From assembly GCA_937894675.1 (NCBI GenBank), contig CALCQO010000040.1, positions 32,915-96,914 of the forward strand: 64,000 nucleotides of DNA, written 5' to 3'. This DNA is from an uncultured Clostridia bacterium. GTDB lineage: Bacteria; Bacillota; Clostridia; Christensenellales; Aristaeellaceae. Position 1 is the first letter of the stretch; every line of letters begins with the position of its first letter. Shown here in pieces: positions 33,832-43,204 of this stretch. Below the pieces are notes generated by a model. That model had not been told where the DNA came from, did not search any database, and saw only the letters and a program-made list of their open reading frames with translations. The position numbers and the translations under genes were made by a program.

Positions 33832-36800
33832 ATGGAAGGATTTCTCTTCACCCTGCTGGTGTGCACCCTGTCGGGCTCCCTGGCGGTGCTTGCGCTGATG
33901 ATGCTGGAAAAACCCCTGGCCAGGCGCTACGCCCCGGGCACCCGGTACGCCCTGTGGCTGGCGGTGCTGGCAGGCTTTCTGATTCTCTGGCGGCCCCTGG
34001 TGTTCCGTCTGCCCCTGATAGCGGCCCCGGAACGCCTGGAAACCACCGCCCCCATCCAAAGGGAACTGCCCCGGGAGGAGATGTCCCGCAGGATGCCGGA
34101 AGCCATAACAATCCCGGCGGAAATGCCCGTTGTCTCCCAGACGCGGGAAGAACCGGCGGCCGCGCCCTGGCGGCCCGCCCTCCGCCTTACCCCGATGGAC
34201 ATTATGCTGCTTGCCTACCTGTGCGGCGCCCTGGGGGTGCTGCTGTATACCTGGCTTAGCCACGCCCGGTTTCTGAAGACTATCAGGCCCTGGCTGCAGC
34301 CGGTGCGGGAAGGCCCCCTGATGGATATCCTGCGGGAAAAGAAGCAGGAGATGGGCATTGCCGCCCCCATCCCCCTGTACCTGTGCCCCCGGGTGGACAG
34401 CCCCGTGCTGGTGGGGCTTAAAAACCCCCGGCTATTGCTGCCCGGCAGCCTCTACAGCCGGGAGGAGCTGCTGCTTATCTATCACCACGAACTGATTCAC
34501 TATAAACGAAAGGACATCCTGGTAAAGCACCTGTCGGCGCTGGCCCTGGCCCTGCACTGGTTTAACCCCCTTATCTGGCTGGCGGCCCGCCGGGCAAACT
34601 ATGTTTGCGAGGTTAGCTGCGACGCCCTGGTGGTGGGCCAGCAGGGCCTGGCGGAGCGCGCCCAGTACAGCTATACCATTCTCAACGGCTTGGAAAAAGC
34701 CCGGCAGGGCACCGCCCTGTCCACCGGGTTTACGGGAGGGAAAAACGATATGAAAAACCGCATTGCCGCCATCATGCAGCGCCCTGGGGGCAAGCGCAGC
34801 CTGCTGCCCGTCCTGATGATGGGGCTGATGCTGCTGCTTTCCGGCTTTACCCTGGCGGAAACTGCCCCCGGCGCCGCCCCCCAGAAGGGCTTCCCCCGGG
34901 AAGCGTATATCCATAGCCCCATCGCCGCCTCGGCGGGGTTGTGCGAAATATCCGACGATTATGAGATTCCCGCCGCCGTGTACTATAACGGCGTCAAGGT
35001 ACAGGTGATGGAAATAGAAAAATCCCGGGGCGGCTACCCCGAGAGCCTGTCCGACCCCACTCAAATGTGGGGGCGGGTCAATATCGACATGGGGGAGGGC
35101 ATGGAGATTTCCGGCTGGGTGCCCCAAATCTGCCTGCAATATACGGAGGATAGCCCCGAGACCCCCGCCCAACTGCCCACGGGCACGCTGGTGAGGGATG
35201 AAAAGCTGATGCGGGACAACGGCCTGACGGATGCGGTGCTGGGGGACTATCCAAAGGGCACCCCTGTTACCTTGCTTGGCACCATGAAGCGCTACCACCA
35301 TGTGTTGGTGGAAGGGCAGCTGGGCTTTATCCCCCTGGACAGCCTGCAGGCGGACGCGGACAGCCAGGCGGTTGTGGACAAAGGACAGCCGGAATGGAAT
35401 ATGTTTGGGGACACCATGCCCGGCCACTATGAACGATACCTGGAATATCAGAATAAAATGACGGAAATCATGGGCCTTACCGATGATGAAACGGTGAACC
35501 CCAGCCTGGAGAACATGGCGGCCCGCTCCCAGCTGGCGCTGGACTTTGGCTACGAATATATGGACGTAATCAACGCCGTTCCCGGGGAGGAGGATATGGC
35601 CCGGGATGAAGCGGCCGCGCTGGGGGAAAGCCTGGTGAGGGAAAAGTACGGTTACCAGGACGCGGATGTCCAGGGCGTCAGCGTATCCTTCTACTACCAG
35701 CCTGGCGCGCCGGAAAAGCGCTACTGGAAGGTAATCGTCCACGCGGCAAACGGCAAGGGCAACGCCTCGGTGGAGATGGATCAACAGGGCAATCCCCTGA
35801 CCTATTTCCAGGGCGAAGCCTTCCCGCCCAGCAAGGAAGCGCCGCCCTCTGCCGAGGAAATCGCCCGGCAGCAAGAGGATATCTCCTACTATACCGAGCA
35901 CTTCTACCCCTCCTACCCCAAGGAAGGGGACATGGACAGGGAGCAGGCCCTCACCCTGGCCTGGCAGCGCCTGGGGGAAGCCGCGGCGGAGGGGTTCAGC
36001 CGGTCTGAATACCTGGTGCATCGAATGACCTTCCACCACCACAACCGGGACAACCTTTCCTGGTGGCTGGCCGCCTTCAAACTGAAAGGGCAGGAGCCGG
36101 GGGGCGAGCTGTTCTTCGTAGCGGTTACTTCTCCGGAGGGGAACATTATTTCCAGCGACGCATCCTACTTTTTGCGCAACAAAGGGGACGCCGGGACACA
36201 GCAGAGGGCGGAAGGATTACCCGGTGAATACGGCCAGCGGTCCCTGGCGTATATCCACAGCCCCATCGCCGCATCCGCGGGCCTGTGCGAAATAGCGGAC
36301 GACTATGAAGTCCCCGCCGCCGTGTACTATAACGGCGTGAGGGTACTGGTACTGGCGGAGGGGGAATCCCTGGGTGCGTACCCCGAGAGCCTTTCTGACC
36401 CCACCGAGATGTGGGGCCAGGTGGTTATCGAAACCGAATCAGCGGGGATGGAGGTGGCGGGCTGGGTGCCGCTCATCTGCCTGCAGTATGTGGGGGAGGA
36501 CCCCGCCCCGCCTGCTGCCCTGCCCGTGGGAACGCTGGCCTATCAGGCGGAGCTGCGAAAGGATACCGGCCTTAGCGAAGAAATCTTGGGCACATACCCC
36601 AAGGGCGCTTCCCTTACCTTGCTGGGCACCATGAAGGACTACCACCATGTGGTGGCGGCGGATGGGCAGGCAGGGTTTATCCCCCTGGACGCCTTGCAGC
36701 TGGACCCGCGCAACAGCGATATTGTGGCGCAGGGTCAGCCTGAACAGGGGGTGTACAGCAGCGTGATGCCGGGGCACTTTGAAAGGTACCGGGAGTACGA

Positions 36801-37902
36801 GGAAAAGATGGCCCAGATCATGGGCATGACAGATGGGGAGAGCATGAACCCCAGCCTGGAGAACTTGGCGGCCCGCTCCCAACTGGCCAAGGAATATGGT
36901 TATGAGTATGCCGACCTCATCTATCTGGTGCCAGGGGAAGGGGACATGGCCCGGGAAGAGGTGATGCAACTTGGGGATAAGCTGCTGCGGGACAAGTATG
37001 GCTATACCGACCAGGACATTCGGGGCATCAGCCTGCGCTTCTACCACAAGAAAGGGGATCCCGACACCCGCTATTGGGGGGTTACCCTGTATGCGGAGAG
37101 GGGGAAGGGCAATGTCAACGTCGAGATGGACAACAAGGGCAATCCCCTTACCTATCACCAGGGCAAGCCCCTTCCCAGCAGCGGGGAAGCGCCCTTAAGC
37201 GCCGAGGAAATCCAGGAACAACAGAAGCATATTGATTACTATATCGACTATTACTACCCCTCTTACCCCAAAGAAGGGGACATGGACAGGGAGCAGGCCC
37301 TTACCCTGGCCTGGCAGCGCCTGGGCGCAGCCGCGGCGGAAGGGTTTAGCCGGTCTGAATACCTGGTGCAGAGCATGACCTTCCACCGCCACAACCGGGA
37401 CAACCTTTCCTGGTGGCTGGCCGCCTTCATACTAAAAGGGCAGGAGCCGGGGGGCGAGTTGTTCTTCGTAGCGGTTACTTCCCCCGAGGGGAACATTATT
37501 TCCAGCGACGCGGCGTGGTATCGGGAGTACAGCCTGGATGCCCGCAAGCTAAGCCTGCGCAACCAACTGGAGGAGGAACTGGGGCGCCCCCTGGCCCTGT
37601 GGACGGCGGAGGAAAAAGCGGCCTTTGACCCCCAGATTTACAGCCTGCCGGGAAAAGGGGATATCTCCCAGGAGGAAGCCCTGGAAAAAGCCCTGGACTA
37701 TCTGAAAACAGTCTACGCGGTCACCCAGGAAGACATCGACGGCTGGACGCCCGGCTACTCCTATCTAAAGGAGGGGCACTGGTACATCGACTTCCTGACC
37801 CCCGAGAGCGTGGAGGACATCACCTACCCCCACTACACCGTGGTGCTCCATGGCACCGACGGATACATTGTCAACGTGTTTGATTTGAATACCAACGGCT
37901 AG
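33832..37902 (+). CDS. giant BlaR1/M56-type membrane peptidase sensor with duplicated ectodomain
   Basis: 1356 residues, more than twice the usual BlaR1 length. Residues 1-345 form the M56 part: membrane segments at ~3-22, 36-55, 122-142 and 322-342, and the zinc motif HELIH (H219, E220, H223). No penicillin-binding sensor domain is present. Instead residues 358-777 and 806-1225 are two copies of one ~420-residue unit: SH3-like strands (VYYNGV, GWVP, GFIPLD) then PepSY-like parts (DREQALTLAWQRL). A third PepSY-like segment ends the protein. It probably senses an envelope signal and relieves BlaI repression; the ligand is unknown. Confidence 0.85.
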   Translation: MEGFLFTLLVCTLSGSLAVLALMMLEKPLARRYAPGTRYALWLAVLAGFLILWRPLVFRLPLIAAPERLETTAPIQRELPREEMSRRMPEAITIPAEMPVVSQTREEPAAAPWRPALRLTPMDIMLLAYLCGALGVLLYTWLSHARFLKTIRPWLQPVREGPLMDILREKKQEMGIAAPIPLYLCPRVDSPVLVGLKNPRLLLPGSLYSREELLLIYHHELIHYKRKDILVKHLSALALALHWFNPLIWLAARRANYVCEVSCDALVVGQQGLAERAQYSYTILNGLEKARQGTALSTGFTGGKNDMKNRIAAIMQRPGGKRSLLPVLMMGLMLLLSGFTLAETAPGAAPQKGFPREAYIHSPIAASAGLCEISDDYEIPAAVYYNGVKVQVMEIEKSRGGYPESLSDPTQMWGRVNIDMGEGMEISGWVPQICLQYTEDSPETPAQLPTGTLVRDEKLMRDNGLTDAVLGDYPKGTPVTLLGTMKRYHHVLVEGQLGFIPLDSLQADADSQAVVDKGQPEWNMFGDTMPGHYERYLEYQNKMTEIMGLTDDETVNPSLENMAARSQLALDFGYEYMDVINAVPGEEDMARDEAAALGESLVREKYGYQDADVQGVSVSFYYQPGAPEKRYWKVIVHAANGKGNASVEMDQQGNPLTYFQGEAFPPSKEAPPSAEEIARQQEDISYYTEHFYPSYPKEGDMDREQALTLAWQRLGEAAAEGFSRSEYLVHRMTFHHHNRDNLSWWLAAFKLKGQEPGGELFFVAVTSPEGNIISSDASYFLRNKGDAGTQQRAEGLPGEYGQRSLAYIHSPIAASAGLCEIADDYEVPAAVYYNGVRVLVLAEGESLGAYPESLSDPTEMWGQVVIETESAGMEVAGWVPLICLQYVGEDPAPPAALPVGTLAYQAELRKDTGLSEEILGTYPKGASLTLLGTMKDYHHVVAADGQAGFIPLDALQLDPRNSDIVAQGQPEQGVYSSVMPGHFERYREYEEKMAQIMGMTDGESMNPSLENLAARSQLAKEYGYEYADLIYLVPGEGDMAREEVMQLGDKLLRDKYGYTDQDIRGISLRFYHKKGDPDTRYWGVTLYAERGKGNVNVEMDNKGNPLTYHQGKPLPSSGEAPLSAEEIQEQQKHIDYYIDYYYPSYPKEGDMDREQALTLAWQRLGAAAAEGFSRSEYLVQSMTFHRHNRDNLSWWLAAFILKGQEPGGELFFVAVTSPEGNIISSDAAWYREYSLDARKLSLRNQLEEELGRPLALWTAEEKAAFDPQIYSLPGKGDISQEEALEKALDYLKTVYAVTQEDIDGWTPGYSYLKEGHWYIDFLTPESVEDITYPHYTVVLHGTDGYIVNVFDLNTNG
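34903..37509 (+). repeat. in-frame tandem duplication of 1.34 kb inside the blaR1-like gene
   Basis: Unit 1 is 34903-36165, unit 2 is 36247-37509, offset exactly 1344 bp (448 codons). The last ~235 bp of each unit are roughly 90% identical including synonymous sites, while the middle parts are clearly more diverged. A uniform-age duplication would not give this gradient; local gene conversion is a likely cause. Confidence 0.85.
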
Positions 37903-37984
37903 CCGCGTTGTTCCCAAGGGCAGCCAGCGAACCGCTCCATAGAAGCAGGATGCTGAGATAGCCAAAACGGTTTCACCAAAAACG

Positions 37985-38030
37985 CCAAAAATCCAGGTAC
38001 GGAGTGTCGGAAACGTACCTGGATTTTTGG
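37985..38030. terminator. bidirectional terminator between blaR1-like and fic genes
   Basis: 17-bp perfect stem CCAAAAATCCAGGTACG/CGTACCTGGATTTTTGG with a 12-base loop. The stem's own A/T tract supplies a U run on either strand. It lies between convergent genes. Confidence 0.8.
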
Positions 38031-38042
38031 TTTACATGGCGA

Positions 38043-39104
38043 TTAGTTGTTGATCATTTCTGAACCCCATGTGTAATGAGTGGCCGGCCCCTTGCCGTGC
38101 CGCGTCAGCAGGCCTTCTCTAACAAGCCGGGACAGGGCGTTTTCCACGGAGGCTTTGCTTATACCGGGAATTTTTTCCAACAAATCGCTTTTCGTAAAAC
38201 TGCCCAGGGTGGACAAAGCGGCTTCCTTCACCATGTCGTACGCGGGCTGTTTGGTGTGCAGTAGAGCAATCCGTTCCTCCAAGTCCCGGTAGGCAGCCAG
38301 GATGGTACCCAGCAGATAGTTGATAAAAGGAGAGGGGTCGTTCTGGCCCTCCTGCCAGCCGATGCCGCTGATGGCCAGGGCATCGTAATAATGCTCTTTG
38401 GTGCGTTCGATTTTGTTTTCCAGGCTGATGTAGCGTCCCACCAGGAAATCCGATTGATACAACAAGAGGGTGGTCAGCAGGCGGCTCATGCGGCCGTTGC
38501 CGTCGCTGAAGGGATGGATGCACAGAAAATCGTGGATGAAAGCGGGTATTAATACCAATGGATCAATCAACTGCTGGGAAAGGGTAAGGGAAAAGCTTGC
38601 GCAGGCTTTGTCCATGGCTTCCGGCGTTTCATAGGGGGCAAGGGGCAGGAAACGTATGGCCTGGGTGCCGTCCTGATGGGTTTCCATGATGTAGTTTTGC
38701 GCCTGCTTGTACTGCCCGCCCATGGCTTTTTCAGAATAGCGGTACAAATCCCGATGAAGCTGCCGGATAACCCCTGACTGCAAGGGAATATTGGCGTACT
38801 GCTCATGAATCAGGTTCAACACATCCCGATAGCCCATGATTTCCTTTTCGTCCCGGCTGCGCGGGGTGGTTTTGCCTTGGTACAATTGCTTGAATCGGCT
38901 GTCTGTGGTGATAATTCCCTCAATGCGGTTGGAGGATTCTGTGCTCTGTATTTTGGCTAGGTCAACCAGGCGGTCAAGGGCCGCTGGTTTCTGGGCTAGA
39001 TAGGCTTCCTGCTTGCCCCGGTGCTCCCGTATCTGGGCAACATAGCCCAGGGTCTCGCTGCTCCAGGGGCGTTTTGCCAGCAGGCTGTAATCAAATAATC
39101 GCAT
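38043..39104 (-). CDS. Fic-family protein with C-terminal winged helix
   Basis: 353 residues from the ATG at 39104 behind CGGAGGTGG. The AMP-transfer motif HPFSDGNGR is intact (H197-R205). A class II inhibitory helix precedes it: SNRIEG (S58, E62, G63), so activity is self-restrained. Residues ~290-345 form a winged-helix-like tail (SFTKSDLLEKIPGISKASVENALSRLVREGLL). Such Fic/DUF4172-like proteins add AMP to target proteins, and the tail may bind DNA. The promoter region carries an array of dyads (39117-39221), the likely target of the tail. Confidence 0.9.
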   Translation of the reverse strand: MRLFDYSLLAKRPWSSETLGYVAQIREHRGKQEAYLAQKPAALDRLVDLAKIQSTESSNRIEGIITTDSRFKQLYQGKTTPRSRDEKEIMGYRDVLNLIHEQYANIPLQSGVIRQLHRDLYRYSEKAMGGQYKQAQNYIMETHQDGTQAIRFLPLAPYETPEAMDKACASFSLTLSQQLIDPLVLIPAFIHDFLCIHPFSDGNGRMSRLLTTLLLYQSDFLVGRYISLENKIERTKEHYYDALAISGIGWQEGQNDPSPFINYLLGTILAAYRDLEERIALLHTKQPAYDMVKEAALSTLGSFTKSDLLEKIPGISKASVENALSRLVREGLLTRHGKGPATHYTWGSEMINN

Positions 39105-39116
39105 AGCCACCTCCGA

Positions 39117-39221
39117 TAATCGCCTAATTTTACCAGAAATTAGGCGATTAATCAATGGGGAGGGAGAATAATCGCCTAAAACCCCTCCAAATTAGGCGAT
39201 TTATGTTTTGTTCAGGCGATT
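39117..39221. promoter_or_regulatory. operator array upstream of fic: five AGGCGATT half-sites
   Basis: A perfect dyad TAATCGCCTAATTT-taccag-AAATTAGGCGATTA (39117-39150), a second dyad formed by TAATCGCCTAAA (39169-39180) and AATTAGGCGATT (39190-39201), and a fifth half-site CAGGCGATT (39213-39221). The first dyad starts 13 bp before the fic start codon. Confidence 0.75.
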
Positions 39222-39282
39222 CCGCCAGGAGGCTAACAGAAATACTTGGCTTTTAATTGCCGCGCGCAGCCGTGTTCCGCCC

Positions 39283-39311
39283 TTGCGCCCTGCCCCGCGA
39301 CGGGCTACAAT
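39283..39311 (+). promoter_or_regulatory. candidate promoter of the NAD operon
   Basis: TTGCGC (39283-39288), 17 bp, TACAAT (39306-39311), 48 bp before the nadE start. Confidence 0.5.
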
Positions 39312-39358
39312 AATGGTATTGTACAAGGCAGCACGGGCAGGCATAAGGGGGGATGGGC

Positions 39359-41233
39359 ATGGACAAAAGGAACAACCCCGAAGGGATGGATAACATCATT
39401 ACGCTGAACATCAAGGCGGAGGAATCCCCTGCCAAAACGGCGGAGGATTCTCCCCTCTGGAGGGGGTACAATGACCCGCCTCTCCAGGTGGCCTGCGCTT
39501 CGCTGCAGGGGACGCCCTGCGATGTGGAGGGCAACAAGGGGCAGATTCTGGCCGCCATGGAAAAGGCGCGCAAGGCCAAGGCGGATTTGCTGGTGCTGCC
39601 CCGGCTGTGCCTTGTGGGGGCCACCTGCGGGAATATGCTGCTGGATCGATGGCTGATGGACAAAGCCTGGCAGGCGCTGGAGGAAATCGCCAGAGCCAGC
39701 GGGGAACTGCTGGTTTTTGTGGGCCTGCCGGTGCTGCTGGAGGGCATCCCCCGGGAGGTGTGCGCCTTTGTGCACAAGGGCGTTATTCAGTATCTGGCGC
39801 CCTATATGTACCCTGTGCCCCCGCTGGAGAGGGTGATTCCCTATGGCTATCAGGATTATCGGGGCATCCAGGTTAGTTATTTTGCCAATATATCGTTGAA
39901 TGGCTGGGTGGTGACGCTGCATGAAGCAGGCAAGGAAACCGTCATGCCGCTGTTTGATGACAAGCGGCTGATGGTATTCCCCCAGGCAGCCCCCTATGTT
40001 GCCGGCGGCGCCGGGGACGCGGCGCTGGAAGCCCAGTCGGTCAGTTTACAGGAAGAAGCCTTTGTGGCCATTGCCCGCCCCGGGCCGGTGGAAAGCACCA
40101 CCGACCAGGTGTACGCCGGGCTGTGCGCCTTGGCCTATCAGGGCAATGTGCTGGCCATGTCCGCCCCCTTTGAGGAGGAAACTTTCATCACTGCCGCAAC
40201 CTGCGGGGAAGGCGCTGTGTATACGCCACTGACAAGGGAGGGGGATAAACGCTTCCCCTGGGTGCAAGGGGAGCAGGAAGCCTTTTTCCAGGACTGTCTG
40301 GATATCGCCGCCCGGGGCTTGGCGGCCCGCCTTGAGCGCACGGGCATCCGGCGTATGGTGCTGGGGCTGTCCGGCGGGCTGGACAGCACCATGGCTTTAT
40401 TGATTATGGAGGAAGCGCGCCGGCAATTGAATCTGCCCCCCGACGCCCTGCGCGTGTACACCCTGCCGGGGCCGGGCACCAGCGAGCGCACATTGGAAAA
40501 CGCCCGGCTGCTGTGCCAGGCGCTGGGCATTGCTTTACGGGAAATCTCCATCAGGGAAGCGGTGCGGGGGCATTTGAGGGACATCGGCCACGATGGCCGC
40601 CACGACGCCGCCTATGAAAACGCCCAGGCCCGGGAGCGCACCCAGGTGCTGATGGATATCGCCAACATGGTGGGCGGCCTGGTGGTTGGCCCCGGGGATA
40701 TGAGCGAGCTGGCTTTGGGCTTTACCACTTATAACGGCGACCATATGAGCATGTACGGCGTCAACGCCGGCATGCCTAAGACGCTGCTGCGCCAGCTGAT
40801 TGCCTGGTACGCCGATGTACAGGAGGGAGACTTGGGGGATGCCCTGCGCCGGGTGCTGGATACCCCCATCAGCCCGGAGCTGCTGCCCGGCGGCCAGCAG
40901 AGCCAGCGCACCGAGGACATCCTGGGCCCCTATCCCCTGACGGACTTGTACCTGTGGTATTTTTTGAAGGAGGGCCTGCCCCCCGCCGCCTTGGTAGAAA
41001 AGGCGCAGGAAGCCTTCCAGGGGCAGTACACCCGGGGGCAGCTGGTGAGCAGCCTGGGCAGCTTTTACCGGCGGTTTTTCGCCGCCCAGTTCAAGCGCTC
41101 CTGCCTGCCCGACGGGCCCCAGGTGCTGCCCATCAGCCTGTCGCCCCGGGGCGGACTGCGCCTGCCCTCGGACGCGAGCGCCAACGTGTGGCTGGAAGAA
41201 ATTGACCGACTGCTGAAGGAGGGACAACCATGA
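39359..41233 (+). CDS. nadE: NAD synthetase with degenerate N-terminal amidase domain
   Basis: 624 residues; ATG at 39359 lies six bases after a GGGGGG site (an ATG at 39353 is too close). The C-terminal synthetase is intact: the PP-loop LGLSGGLDSTMAL, GPGDMSELALGF and FKRSCLPDGPQVLPISLSPRGG. It amidates deamido-NAD to NAD. The N-terminal carbon-nitrogen hydrolase domain should have a Glu-Lys-Cys triad. Here the Glu motif reads LPRLCLVG (Arg instead of Glu), the Lys position falls in LAPYMYP, and the ICED cysteine motif is gone. The glutaminase is therefore probably dead and the enzyme would need free ammonia. First gene of a three-gene operon. Confidence 0.9.
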   Translation: MDKRNNPEGMDNIITLNIKAEESPAKTAEDSPLWRGYNDPPLQVACASLQGTPCDVEGNKGQILAAMEKARKAKADLLVLPRLCLVGATCGNMLLDRWLMDKAWQALEEIARASGELLVFVGLPVLLEGIPREVCAFVHKGVIQYLAPYMYPVPPLERVIPYGYQDYRGIQVSYFANISLNGWVVTLHEAGKETVMPLFDDKRLMVFPQAAPYVAGGAGDAALEAQSVSLQEEAFVAIARPGPVESTTDQVYAGLCALAYQGNVLAMSAPFEEETFITAATCGEGAVYTPLTREGDKRFPWVQGEQEAFFQDCLDIAARGLAARLERTGIRRMVLGLSGGLDSTMALLIMEEARRQLNLPPDALRVYTLPGPGTSERTLENARLLCQALGIALREISIREAVRGHLRDIGHDGRHDAAYENAQARERTQVLMDIANMVGGLVVGPGDMSELALGFTTYNGDHMSMYGVNAGMPKTLLRQLIAWYADVQEGDLGDALRRVLDTPISPELLPGGQQSQRTEDILGPYPLTDLYLWYFLKEGLPPAALVEKAQEAFQGQYTRGQLVSSLGSFYRRFFAAQFKRSCLPDGPQVLPISLSPRGGLRLPSDASANVWLEEIDRLLKEGQP

Positions 41234-42663
41234 ACCGCAACCTTACCATGATGACGGATTTATACGAATTAACCATGATGTACGGGTACCTGAGGGAGGG
41301 CATGGAGCAGCGCCGCGCCGTGTTCGACATGTTTTTCCGGGGCCAGAAGGGGCAGGAGGGCTACGCCCTGATGGCCGGGGTGGAGCAACTGGCGGACTAT
41401 ATCCAGAACCTGCACTTCTCCCCGGAGGATATCGGCTACCTGCGCTCGCTGAAACTGTTTGACGAGCATTTCCTGGCTAGGTTGGAGCGCTTCACCTTTA
41501 CCGGCAACATCTCCGCCGTACCGGAGGGCACCGTTGTGTTTCCCAATGTGCCCCTGGTCAAGGTGGAAGCCCCCCTGTTTGAAGCCCAGCTGGTGGAAAC
41601 GGCGCTGCTGAACCTGATTGGCCACCCCATGCTCATTGCCACCAAGGCCCACCGCATTGCAAGGGCAGCCGAGGGGGATAAGGTGATGGAGTTTGGCCTG
41701 CGCCGCGCCCAGGGGCCGGACGCGGGCACCTGGGGCGCCCGGGCGGCGGTGATCGGCGGGTGCGCCTCCACCAGCAATGTGCTGACGGGCATGCTGTTTG
41801 ACATCCCCGTGTCGGGCACCCACGCCCACAGCTGGGTGATGAGCTTTGCCGACGAGCTGACCGCTTTCAGGGCCTATGCCCACGCTTTCCCGGATAACTG
41901 CCTGCTGCTGGTGGATACCTATGATACCCTGCATTCCGGCGTGCCCCACGCCATCCAGGTGTTTAAGGAACTGCGGGCGAAGGGGCACGAGCCCGTGGGC
42001 ATCCGCCTAGATTCGGGGGATTTGGCGTACCTGAGCATACAGGCCCGCAGGATGCTGGACGAAGCGGGCTTCCCTAATGCCATCATCTGCGCCAGCAACG
42101 ATCTGGACGAGTATCTGATTCGGGAACTGAAGATGCAGGGCGCGAAAATCAGCCTGTGGGGGGTGGGCACAAGGCTGATCACCGCGGCGGACATGGTGTC
42201 TCTGGGCAGCGTGTATAAGATGGGCGCCATGGCGGATGAAAAGGGCGCGCTGCAGCCCAAAATGAAGGTGTCCGATAACCCCGCCAAGATTACCCTGCCG
42301 GGCGATAAAGAAGTGTGGCGCCTGTACGACGAGCAGGGCATGGCGGCGGCGGACTATATCACCCTGGCGGGGGAAGAGGTGGATACCGGCAAACCCCTGA
42401 CGATTTTTGACCCCAACGCAACCTGGAAAAAGATGACGCTGGATAAGTATACCGCCAAGAAACTGCAGGAGCCCCTGTTTGTGAACGGCCAGTTTGTAGG
42501 CAGGAAGAGAACGCTGAAAGAGATTACTGCCTACCGCGCCCAGGATGAAAAAACATTCTGGGAGCAGTATTTTAGATTGCAAAACCCCCAGAAGTATAAG
42601 GTGGACCTGTCGGATAGTCTGTGGCAATTGCGCAAGGAGATGCTGGAGGGCGCGGGCAAATGA
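41230..42663 (+). CDS. pncB: nicotinate phosphoribosyltransferase
   Basis: 477 residues, typical of the Firmicute type. It makes nicotinate mononucleotide from nicotinate and PRPP, the entry of the Preiss-Handler salvage path. Motifs: LTMMTDLYELTMM at the start, EFGLRRAQGPDAG with the catalytic His-site region, G-T-H-A-H-S-W-V-M and VGIRLDSGDLAYLS. It overlaps nadE by 4 bp (ATGA) and the next gene by 4 bp. With nadD at 17 kb and nadE the window encodes the whole route from nicotinate to NAD. Confidence 0.95.
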   Translation: MNRNLTMMTDLYELTMMYGYLREGMEQRRAVFDMFFRGQKGQEGYALMAGVEQLADYIQNLHFSPEDIGYLRSLKLFDEHFLARLERFTFTGNISAVPEGTVVFPNVPLVKVEAPLFEAQLVETALLNLIGHPMLIATKAHRIARAAEGDKVMEFGLRRAQGPDAGTWGARAAVIGGCASTSNVLTGMLFDIPVSGTHAHSWVMSFADELTAFRAYAHAFPDNCLLLVDTYDTLHSGVPHAIQVFKELRAKGHEPVGIRLDSGDLAYLSIQARRMLDEAGFPNAIICASNDLDEYLIRELKMQGAKISLWGVGTRLITAADMVSLGSVYKMGAMADEKGALQPKMKVSDNPAKITLPGDKEVWRLYDEQGMAAADYITLAGEEVDTGKPLTIFDPNATWKKMTLDKYTAKKLQEPLFVNGQFVGRKRTLKEITAYRAQDEKTFWEQYFRLQNPQKYKVDLSDSLWQLRKEMLEGAGK

Positions 42664-43139
42664 CCAAGGTGGAAAAAACCAACGCCATGCGCATATTGGA
42701 CAAGCTGGGCATCGCCTATGAAGCGCTGGCGTATGAGAGCGACGGCACCGCCAAGGACGGGGTTACGGTAGCCGCCCTGGTGGGGGAGGACGCCCAACGG
42801 GTGTATAAAACCCTGGTGACGCTGGATGAGAAGGGGGCCCCTCATGTGTGCGTGCTGGCGGCGGATCGGGAGCTGGATTTGAAGGCCGCCGCCCGGCATT
42901 TCGGGGTGAAAACCCTGATGATGGAAAAGGTGAAGGACTTAAAAGCGCTGACCGGCTATGTGCGGGGCGGCTGCTCCCCCATCGGCATGAAAAAACCCTT
43001 CCCCACCGTGGTGGACGAAAGGGCGAAGGGGCTTCCCTATGTGCTGGTGTCCGCCGGGAAGATTGGCCTGCAGCTGAAGATACAACCCGAGGATGTGGTG
43101 AAGGCCGCCGGGGCTGGGTATGGGGAGATAAGCCGGTAG
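42660..43139 (+). CDS. YbaK/EbsC-type Cys-tRNA(Pro) deacylase
   Basis: 159 residues from the ATG at 42660, overlapping pncB by 4 bp. The YbaK/EbsC fold is clear: TNAMRILDKLGIAYE, VAALVGEDAQRVYKTLV with the conserved Lys of this family, DLKAAARHFG and GGCSPIGMKKPFPTVVDE. It hydrolyses Cys wrongly attached to tRNA(Pro). Its place behind the NAD genes has no obvious functional link. A ProX-type relative is encoded at 55.6 kb. Confidence 0.92.
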   Translation: MTKVEKTNAMRILDKLGIAYEALAYESDGTAKDGVTVAALVGEDAQRVYKTLVTLDEKGAPHVCVLAADRELDLKAAARHFGVKTLMMEKVKDLKALTGYVRGGCSPIGMKKPFPTVVDERAKGLPYVLVSAGKIGLQLKIQPEDVVKAAGAGYGEISR

Positions 43140-43204
43140 GGCGGTTGTAGGGGGGGCATCGCATTGTATTGCTTGCGTGTGCCTTGCTTATGCCTTGAGT
43201 GTGC

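Noticed and set aside
34432..36042. 536-codon minus-strand frame
   Set aside because: Antisense to the BlaR1-like gene, no ribosome site, no recognisable motif.
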